From Clostridium tetanomorphum (GTDB taxonomy: Bacteria > Bacillota > Clostridia > Clostridiales > Clostridiaceae): 64,000 nt of DNA. Made by a program: the position numbers and the translations under genes. The notes below the pieces were generated by a model. That model saw nothing but the letters and a program-made list of their open reading frames with translations, was not told the origin of the DNA and ran no database searches. The stretch covers positions 1 through 64,000 of the forward strand of contig NZ_JAGGKA010000020.1 of assembly GCF_017873215.1 (NCBI RefSeq), in the 5' to 3' direction. Below are positions 55,902 to 64,000 of the stretch, piece by piece. Position 1 is the stretch's first letter. Each line of letters opens with the position of its first letter.

Positions 55902-57439
55902 ATGAGTAGAAAACCAGTAATGTTAATGATTCTTGATGGATTTGGAATAACAGATAAGTTAGATGGAAATGCTATAATGGCAGCTAACAAACCAAACTAC
56001 GATAAATTTTTTAATAATTACCCTCATACCCATCTTAAAGCTAGTGGAATGAGTGTTGGACTTCCAGAAGGTCAAATGGGTAATTCAGAAGTAGGTCATT
56101 TAAATATAGGTTCAGGTAGAATAATTTACCAGGAGTTAACTAGAATTACAAAAGAAATTGATGAAGGTGAGTTTTTCAAGAATAAAGCAATAAATGATGC
56201 TATGGAAAAATCGCTACATAGTAATAATTCACTTCATCTGTTAGGGCTACTTTCTGATGGAGGAGTTCATTCTCATATTTGTCATTTAAAAGCGCTATTA
56301 AAGCTTGCTAAAGAAAAGGGATTAGAGAAAGTATATTTACACGGTTTTTTAGACGGAAGAGATGTTCCACCATCATCAGCAAAAATATTTATATGTGAAA
56401 TAGAACAGTATATGAAAGAATTGGGAATAGGAGAGATAGCCACTGTTTCTGGAAGATACTATGCTATGGACAGAGACAAGAGATGGGAGAGAACAAATCT
56501 TGCATATAACGCCATGGTATTAGGAGAAGGAGAATTTGCTAATTCAGCTATTGAGGCAGTAGATAAGTCTTATAACGATAATAAGACAGATGAATTTGTA
56601 TTACCTACAGTTATATTAAAAGATGAACATCCTATAGGTAAAATAAAGAGTGGAGATTCAGTTGTATTTTTTAATTTTAGACCAGATAGAGCAAGACAAA
56701 TAACTAGAGCTTTAAATGATAAGGTATTTGATGGATTTAAGAGAGAAACTTTAAATCTTAATTTTGTGACTATGACTCAATATGATAAAACTATAGAAAA
56801 TGTAAATATAGCTTATAAACCTGAAACTTATAATAATACATTAGGTGAATATATAAGTAAATTAGGATTAAAACAGTTAAGAATAGCAGAGACTGAAAAA
56901 TATGCTCATGTAACTTTTTTCTTTAATGGAGGGGTAGAAAAACCAAATGAAGGAGAAGATAGAGCGCTTATACCATCACCAAAGGTTGCAACTTATGATT
57001 TAAAACCAGAAATGAGTGCCTATGAAGTTACAGATGAGCTTCTAAAAAGATTAGATTCAGATGTTTATGATTTAATAATATTAAATTTTGCAAATCCTGA
57101 TATGGTAGGACATACTGGAGTATTGGAAGCTGCTAAAAAAGCTATAGAAGCAGTTGATTCATGTATGGGAAAAATAGTAGGTAAGGTTCTAGAAAAAGAC
57201 GGAACAGTATTTATTACTGCAGATCATGGTAATTCTGAGCAAATGATAGATTATTCTACAGGAAAACCTATGACTGCTCATACTACTAATGAAGTACCTT
57301 ATATATATGTAAGCAATTATTCTAAAGGTGAGAAATTGGAAGACGGAGGAATACTTGCAGATATTGCTCCAACAATTTTAGATGAAATGAATCTTAATAA
57401 ACCAGAGGAAATGACAGGCAAAAGCCTTATTATGAGATA

Positions 57440-57440
<1 letters not shown>
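55902..57440 (+). CDS. gpmI: 2,3-bisphosphoglycerate-independent phosphoglycerate mutase
   Basis: 512 residues. The metal site starts [10 protein letters not shown], the phosphoserine lies in [17 protein letters not shown] (about 62), and [51 protein letters not shown] and TADHGNSE follow. It needs Mn2+ in spore formers, which makes it pH sensitive. It begins 10 bases after tpiA. Confidence 0.97.
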
Positions 57441-58839
<1,399 letters not shown>

Positions 58840-58872
58840 TTATATAACTAAAAAATGTAATAATTGATGTTT

Positions 58873-58921
58873 AAAAAAAGGAGAAATGTTAATAATTAAG
58901 ATATTACATTACTCCTTTTTT
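58873..58921 (+). terminator. Terminator after eno
   Basis: AAAAAAAGGAG / CTCCTTTTTT with an inner AAATGTTAAT / ATATTACATT pairing and T tail. Confidence 0.75.
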
Positions 58922-59064
58922 ATAATTTTCAACCTAAAAATATATATAAAGATCTTCTTATATTATTAATTTATACTACATTGTTGAATATAAGAACTTG
59001 TGTTAAAATATATTTATTAAAATCATTGGGGGAAATTATATTAATAAAAATGGAGGTAATAAGT

Positions 59065-59292
59065 ATGAGGAATGTTTTGATAGTTTTACAAGTATTAGTA
59101 TCTATTATTTTGATAGTAGCTGTACTTGCACAACCAGCAAAAACTCAAGGTTTTAGTTTGTTAACTGGAGCTAGTGATACTTTCTATTCAAAAAACAAGA
59201 CTAGAACTTTTGAATCAACAATGTCAAGACTTACTGCTGTATCAGCTATAGTTTTTGCAGGAATAACTTTAGCTTTAAATTTAATTAAATAA
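59065..59292 (+). CDS. secG: Preprotein translocase subunit SecG
   Basis: 75 residues, two membrane helices (about 2-22 and 53-73) with the loop GFSLLTGASDTFYSKNKTRT. This is the normal SecG shape, aiding SecYEG protein export. ATG 59065 follows ATGGAGGTAATA; the longer frame lacks a site. The eno-secG-rnr-smpB order is common in Firmicutes. Confidence 0.93.
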   Translation: MRNVLIVLQVLVSIILIVAVLAQPAKTQGFSLLTGASDTFYSKNKTRTFESTMSRLTAVSAIVFAGITLALNLIK

Positions 59293-59363
59293 TTAACATT
59301 GTTTATTATAATTTTATATAAATATAAAATTATAAAATTTAAAAAATAGGGGGATATGGTAAT

Positions 59364-61385
59364 ATGAATGGTTATCTTGTTTTTGCTATCTTAGCAGGAG
59401 TGGTGGCAATAGCCTTTGCCTTTTTTCTAAGTGGTTCCATTTCCAAAGAAAATGCTGGAAATGAAAAGATGACAGAAATAGCTGGACACATTCATGATGG
59501 AGCTATGGCATTTTTAAAAACAGAATATAGGTACTTAACTGCATTCATAGTGATAGTGAGTGCAGTTTTAGCTATATTTTTAAACTGGCAAACAGGTCTA
59601 TGCTTTATATTTGGAGCAGTATTTTCTATTTTTGCTGGATATTTTGGAATGAATGTGGCAACTAAAGCTAATGTAAGAACAGCAGAAGCTGCTAGACAAA
59701 GTCAGAGCAAAGCTTTGAAAATTGCTTTTTCTGGTGGAGCAGTAATGGGAATGTCTGTTGTAGGACTTGGTATATTGGGACTTGGAATTATGTATTATGT
59801 TTTTGGAGGAAATATAAGTTTTGTGACTGGATTTGGATTAGGAGCAAGTTCTATTGCATTATTTGCTCGTGTAGGAGGAGGAATTTACACTAAAGCTGCA
59901 GATGTTGGAGCAGACTTAGTTGGTAAAGTAGAAGCAGGAATTCCAGAAGATGATCCAAGAAATCCTGCTGTAATTGCAGATAATGTAGGAGATAATGTAG
60001 GGGATGTAGCCGGTATGGGAGCTGACCTTTTTGAATCCTATGTAGGATCAATAGTATCAGCATTAACACTAGGGTCAATATTATTTAATAATAATGAAGG
60101 CATAATATTTCCTTTACTACTGGCTTCTATAGGGATAATAGCTTCTGTCATAGGTATATTATTTGCCAGAGGCAGTAAGGCGTCTAACCCACAAAAAGCT
60201 CTAAACTCAGGAACATATATAGGTGGAATTATAGTAATAATTTCTGCGGCTATATTAAGTAATAATGTTTTTGGAAATTTGAAAGCATTTTGGGCTATAG
60301 CAGCAGGATTAGTAGTAGGTATGGCTATAGGAAAGATCACAGAAGTTTATACTTCTGATGAATATAACTCTGTTAAGAAAATTGCAGCTCAGTCAGAAAC
60401 AGGACCAGCGACAACTATAATATCAGGTTTAGCTGTAGGAATGTATTCTACTTTATGGCCTGTAGTTTTAATGTGTATAGGAGTTATAGTTGCTTATTTT
60501 GTTATGGGTGGAAAGACAAATAATATTATGGGACTTTATGGTATATCCTTAGCAGCAGTAGGAATGCTTTCTACTACAGGATTAACTGTAGCAGTAGATG
60601 CTTATGGACCAATAGCAGATAATGCTGGAGGTATAGCTGAAATGTCAGGATTGCCTCACGAGGTAAGAGAAATTACAGATAAACTTGATTCAGTAGGAAA
60701 TACTACAGCAGCTATAGGTAAAGGATTTGCTATAGGATCAGCGGCTCTTACGGCTTTGGCTCTATTTGCTTCTTATGCTCAATCGGTAGGATTAAATACT
60801 ATCGATCTATTAAATCCTATTACATTAATAGGGTTATTTATTGGAGCTATGCTTCCATTCTTATTTGGTGCTTTAACTATGGAATCAGTTGGTAAAGCAG
60901 CTAATGAAATGATTGAAGAAGTTAGAAGACAATTTAAGACTATACCAGGAATAATGGAAGGAAAAGGTAAACCTGATTATAAAAAATGTGTAGATATCTC
61001 AACAGCAGCAGCTATAAGAGAAATGATATTGCCAGGAATATTAGCTATTGTAGTACCTATTGCTGTTGGAATATTGTTAGGTAAAGAAGCTTTAGGCGGA
61101 CTAATAGGAGGATCAGTAGTTACAGGTGTATTAGTTGCTATTTTAATGGCTAATGCTGGTGGAGCATGGGATAATGCAAAGAAGTATATAGAAGGTGGAG
61201 TTCATGGTGGAAAGGGAAGCACAGCTCATAAAGCAGCAGTAGTAGGAGATACTGTTGGTGATCCTTTCAAAGATACATCAGGACCATCTATGAATATTCT
61301 TATTAAACTTATGACTATAGTATCTTTAGTATTTGCTCCCGTTATAGTTAAATATGGTGGAGTATTAATGGACTTATTAAAATAA
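59364..61385 (+). CDS. hppA: Membrane-bound ion-pumping pyrophosphatase (K+-dependent type)
   Basis: Hydrolyses pyrophosphate to pump H+ or Na+ outward. 673 residues with about 15-16 helices. The active-site segments [44 protein letters not shown] (split here as in the family), [14 protein letters not shown] and [17 protein letters not shown] are complete. The residue after GNTTA is Ala, not Lys ([10 protein letters not shown]), which marks the K+-dependent subfamily. The pumped ion cannot be told. It lies between secG and rnr with its own AGGGGG site. Confidence 0.95.
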   Translation: MNGYLVFAILAGVVAIAFAFFLSGSISKENAGNEKMTEIAGHIHDGAMAFLKTEYRYLTAFIVIVSAVLAIFLNWQTGLCFIFGAVFSIFAGYFGMNVATKANVRTAEAARQSQSKALKIAFSGGAVMGMSVVGLGILGLGIMYYVFGGNISFVTGFGLGASSIALFARVGGGIYTKAADVGADLVGKVEAGIPEDDPRNPAVIADNVGDNVGDVAGMGADLFESYVGSIVSALTLGSILFNNNEGIIFPLLLASIGIIASVIGILFARGSKASNPQKALNSGTYIGGIIVIISAAILSNNVFGNLKAFWAIAAGLVVGMAIGKITEVYTSDEYNSVKKIAAQSETGPATTIISGLAVGMYSTLWPVVLMCIGVIVAYFVMGGKTNNIMGLYGISLAAVGMLSTTGLTVAVDAYGPIADNAGGIAEMSGLPHEVREITDKLDSVGNTTAAIGKGFAIGSAALTALALFASYAQSVGLNTIDLLNPITLIGLFIGAMLPFLFGALTMESVGKAANEMIEEVRRQFKTIPGIMEGKGKPDYKKCVDISTAAAIREMILPGILAIVVPIAVGILLGKEALGGLIGGSVVTGVLVAILMANAGGAWDNAKKYIEGGVHGGKGSTAHKAAVVGDTVGDPFKDTSGPSMNILIKLMTIVSLVFAPVIVKYGGVLMDLLK

Positions 61386-61405
61386 ATTATAATTTTACAT
61401 TGAAT

Positions 61406-61433
61406 AAGGACTCATCATTTAAGATGAGTCCTT
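61406..61433 (+). terminator. Terminator after hppA
   Basis: AAGGACTCATC / GATGAGTCCTT, 11-bp stem, then TTCG; a short T tail. Confidence 0.75.
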
Positions 61434-61545
61434 TCGTAAATTTGAATAATTTTATAGTATTTGACTAAAGCTAATAAAAAGTGCATTCTAGTTATATATG
61501 AGATTTTAAGGTTAATTTTACAAAATAAATATTTGGAGGTGTAAT

Positions 61546-63774
61546 ATGAATATACAAGATACTCTTATAAGCTTCATGAGAGAACAAGCTTACAAGCCTA
61601 TGGATGCTAGAGAATTATCTAGGATATTTGATATAAAAAAAAGTGAGTTTGACGAATTTCAAAAAATCTTAGATTGTATGGAGAAAGATGGACTTATAGT
61701 AAAAACTCGTACTGAACACTATGGTGTTCCAGAAAGAATGGGATTAGTAGTTGGAAAATTACAGGGACATCAAAAAGGATTTGGATTTTTAATACCTGAC
61801 GAAGAAAGACCGGATATTTTTATTCCTTCATCTAATATGAATGGAGCTATGCATAATGATAGAGTAATCGGTAAGATACTAAGAGAAGAAAATAACGGAA
61901 AAAAGTGTGAAGGGGAAATAATAAGAATAATAGAAAGAGGAAATAAGACTGTAATTGGCGTATTTGAAAATAGTAAGAATTTTGGTTTTGTGGTACCTGA
62001 TGAAAAAAGAATTTACCAAGATGTTTTTATTCCAAAGGGAGAAACTAAAGGCGCAAAAACAGGTGAAATAGTTATTGCAGAGATAACAAAATGGCCTGAT
62101 ACTAGAAGGAATCCTGAGGGAAAAGTAGTAGAGATTTTGGGAAAAAAGGGCGATAAGGGAATAGATATTTTAACAATAATAAAAAAATATAGATTACCGG
62201 AAGAATTTCCAACAAAAGTTGAAAATTATGCAAATAATATACCTGAGGAAATTCCAGAATCAGAGTATGAAAGAAGAAAAGATCTAAGAAATTTAAAAAT
62301 TGTAACTATAGATGGAGAAGACGCTAAAGATTTAGATGATGCAATATCTATTGAAAAATTACCAAATGGAAATTATTACTTAGGGGTTCATATTGCAGAT
62401 GTAACCCATTATGTAAAGGAGAAGAACCCCTTAGATAAGGAAGCTTTGAAGAGAGGAACTTCTGTATATCTAATAGACAGAGTAATTCCAATGTTACCTA
62501 AGGAATTATCTAATGGATTATGTAGTTTAAATCCTAAGATAGATAGATTAACATTGAGCTGTTTTATGGAAATAGATAGAACAGGTAAAGTAGTAGATCA
62601 CGAAATAGTAGAAAGTATAATAAAAACTAGTGAAAGAATGACTTATACAGATGTAACAAAAATTTTAAGAGATAAAGATGAAGAACTTATGAAAAGATAT
62701 GACTATCTTTTAGAAGACTTTAAACTTATGGAAGAATTGTGTGGCATATTATATAAAAAGAGAATAGCTAGAGGAGCTATAGACTTTGATTTTGAAGAGT
62801 GTAAGATAATATTAGATGAGTTAGGAAAGCCTATTGATATTAAGCCATATGAAAGAGCTATATCTAATAGAATGATTGAAGAATTTATGTTGGTTTGTAA
62901 TGAAACTATAGCAGAGCATATGTTCTGGGTAAATGTACCTTTTGTATATAGAATTCATGAAGAGCCGGACTTAGAAAAACTTACTCATTTTAATGAATTT
63001 GTTTATAATTTAGGATATGCTGTAAGGTTTGGACAGGAAGTTCATCCAAAAGCTTTACAAGATATAATAGAGAAAGTTAGAGAAAAAAAGGAAGAGACAG
63101 TTGTAAATACCTTGCTTTTACGTTCATTAAAACAGGCTAGATATTCACCGGAATGTGTTGGACATTTTGGGTTAGCAGCTAGATATTATTGCCATTTTAC
63201 ATCACCTATAAGAAGATATCCTGATCTTATAATTCATAGAATAATTAAAGAATTTATAAATGGAAAAATCACAGAAAATAGGATTCAAAAACTTAATGTA
63301 GAAGTGGAATATGCGTCAACGCAATCTTCAGAAATGGAAAGATTAGCAGAAGACGCTGAAAGAGAAGTAGATGATTTAAAGAAAGCTGAATATATGAGTG
63401 AAAGAATAGGAGAAGTTTATGATGGAATTATATCCTCAGTAACAGCTTTTGGATTATTTGTAGAATTACCTAATACCATAGAAGGATTAGTGCATATAAG
63501 TACATTATCAGATGATTACTATGTATATGATGAAAGACACTTATCACTTGTAGGAGAAAGAACTAAGAAGATACACAAGTTAGGTGATGAGGTAACCATA
63601 AAGGTTGACAAAGTTGATTTAGATACTCATGAAATTTATTTTAAACTTTTAAATAGTGAAAAGGAAGATTCTTTAGAAGAAGTAAATGGTGATTTAGTAG
63701 AAAGGGAAAGTATTAATATAGAAAATAAAGAAGCCATTTCACCTGTTTCAGATTATCTTACAGAAGACGAATAG
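61546..63774 (+). CDS. rnr: Ribonuclease R
   Basis: Degrades structured RNA 3' to 5' and works with trans-translation. 742 residues. An N-terminal winged helix (about 1-65), two cold-shock domains (GHQKGFGFLIPDEERPDIFIP and SKNFGFVVPDEKRIYQDVFIP), the RNB domain with DGEDAKDLDDAISIEKL (about 260-276) and the S1 domain (about 625-705: GEVYDGIISSVTAFGLFVEL) are in order. TGGAGGTG precedes the ATG. A likely smpB follows. Confidence 0.97.
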   Translation: MNIQDTLISFMREQAYKPMDARELSRIFDIKKSEFDEFQKILDCMEKDGLIVKTRTEHYGVPERMGLVVGKLQGHQKGFGFLIPDEERPDIFIPSSNMNGAMHNDRVIGKILREENNGKKCEGEIIRIIERGNKTVIGVFENSKNFGFVVPDEKRIYQDVFIPKGETKGAKTGEIVIAEITKWPDTRRNPEGKVVEILGKKGDKGIDILTIIKKYRLPEEFPTKVENYANNIPEEIPESEYERRKDLRNLKIVTIDGEDAKDLDDAISIEKLPNGNYYLGVHIADVTHYVKEKNPLDKEALKRGTSVYLIDRVIPMLPKELSNGLCSLNPKIDRLTLSCFMEIDRTGKVVDHEIVESIIKTSERMTYTDVTKILRDKDEELMKRYDYLLEDFKLMEELCGILYKKRIARGAIDFDFEECKIILDELGKPIDIKPYERAISNRMIEEFMLVCNETIAEHMFWVNVPFVYRIHEEPDLEKLTHFNEFVYNLGYAVRFGQEVHPKALQDIIEKVREKKEETVVNTLLLRSLKQARYSPECVGHFGLAARYYCHFTSPIRRYPDLIIHRIIKEFINGKITENRIQKLNVEVEYASTQSSEMERLAEDAEREVDDLKKAEYMSERIGEVYDGIISSVTAFGLFVELPNTIEGLVHISTLSDDYYVYDERHLSLVGERTKKIHKLGDEVTIKVDKVDLDTHEIYFKLLNSEKEDSLEEVNGDLVERESINIENKEAISPVSDYLTEDE

Positions 63775-63786
63775 ATAATTAATATG

Positions 63787-63859
63787 AAAGATTTTTCTCT
63801 ACTAATTTTAAGAAAAGCTTTAGAGCTAAGGTTTTTTATAAAAGTGGAGAAAAATCTTT
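63787..63859. repeat. Long inverted repeat between rnr and smpB
   Basis: AAAGATTTTTCTCTACT (63787-63803) pairs with AGTGGAGAAAAATCTTT (63843-63859), 17 bp with one G-U, around a 39-base loop holding AGCTTTAGAGCT. There is no T tail. The function is unknown. Confidence 0.6.
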
Positions 63860-63968
63860 GCTACTTAGTGTACATTAATTTAAAATTAATGGCAATTATA
63901 TAAAAAATGTGATATAATAATATACTACTGATAAGTATTAACTAATTAGTTTGAAGTAGGTGTTTGGT

Positions 63969-64000
63969 ATGGGTAAAGATTTAAGGAATAAAACTTTAGC
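63969..64000 (+). CDS. smpB: Probable smpB, first 10 codons (cut by window end)
   Basis: The ATG at 63969 follows AAGTAGGTG and starts MGKDLRNKTLA before the window ends. A promoter-like TATAAT lies at 63912. The position directly after rnr is the usual place of smpB, the tmRNA-binding protein. The sequence is too short to confirm. Confidence 0.55.
   Translation, partial: MGKDLRNKTL

Overview
The window is about 64 kb of very AT-rich, gene-dense DNA from a spore-forming Gram-positive anaerobe, almost certainly Clostridium sensu stricto, with a gene set like the C. botulinum / C. sporogenes / C. tetani branch. The evidence is the base composition, T-box and M-box leaders, spore genes (SleB cortex hydrolase, CwlD-type amidase, SplB photoproduct lyase, CotF-like coat proteins), a K+-dependent-type membrane pyrophosphatase and the cggR-gapA-pgk-tpiA-gpmI-eno glycolytic operon. 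The species cannot be fixed from sequence reading alone. I see no prophage, intact insertion sequence, CRISPR array or defence island. It is chromosomal core.

Layout. 0-10 kb is mostly minus strand. It holds leuS behind a leucine T-box, tRNA-Gln(CTG), a four-gene operon of poorly known proteins (CYTH phosphatase-like, DUF5685, a J-domain protein with a cysteine-rich tail, a membrane protein), two coat-like genes and an NdpA-like gene on the plus strand, class II aldolase fba, and a DUF421/DUF4363 pair. 10-16.2 kb holds a TGS-uridine-kinase-like enzyme, pssA, a CBS-pair protein, a DagK-like lipid kinase and a YgiQ radical SAM protein. 16.2-24.7 kb has an M-box riboswitch, a 22-codon leader ORF and an MgtE-like protein without membrane domain, then sleB, a Cys T-box with cysK-cysE, queG, plsC, nth and malic enzyme. 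24.7-33.4 kb holds cinA, lemA plus a TPM-domain gene, a group II intron remnant, a zinc-dependent phospholipase C-like gene, mtnA plus a class II aldolase, an M42 aminopeptidase and a VanW protein. 33.5-44.7 kb holds a MoxR/DUF58/transglutaminase operon, tRNA-Leu(CAG), a Cache chemoreceptor, a cwlD-like amidase, a HAD phosphatase, splB, trmL and degV.

45-49.8 kb is a nucleoside-type ABC importer operon (BmpA lipoprotein, double ATPase, two permeases). 50-64 kb is rpoN, then cggR and the lower-glycolysis operon, secG, the membrane pyrophosphatase hppA, rnr and the first codons of a likely smpB. Lower glycolysis is under a self-regulating CggR with a visible two-repeat operator, and a terminator between gapA and pgk can uncouple the two.

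The most interesting signal is at 16464-16822. Downstream of the M-box terminator lies a short ORF whose last codons are exactly complementary to a segment that can otherwise lock the ribosome-binding site of the MgtE-like gene. This is the geometry of ribosome-controlled translational attenuation stacked on a Mg2+ riboswitch. Other points of note are a shrunken group II intron next to a terminator, a small dispersed intergenic repeat, and an altered enolase N-terminal motif.
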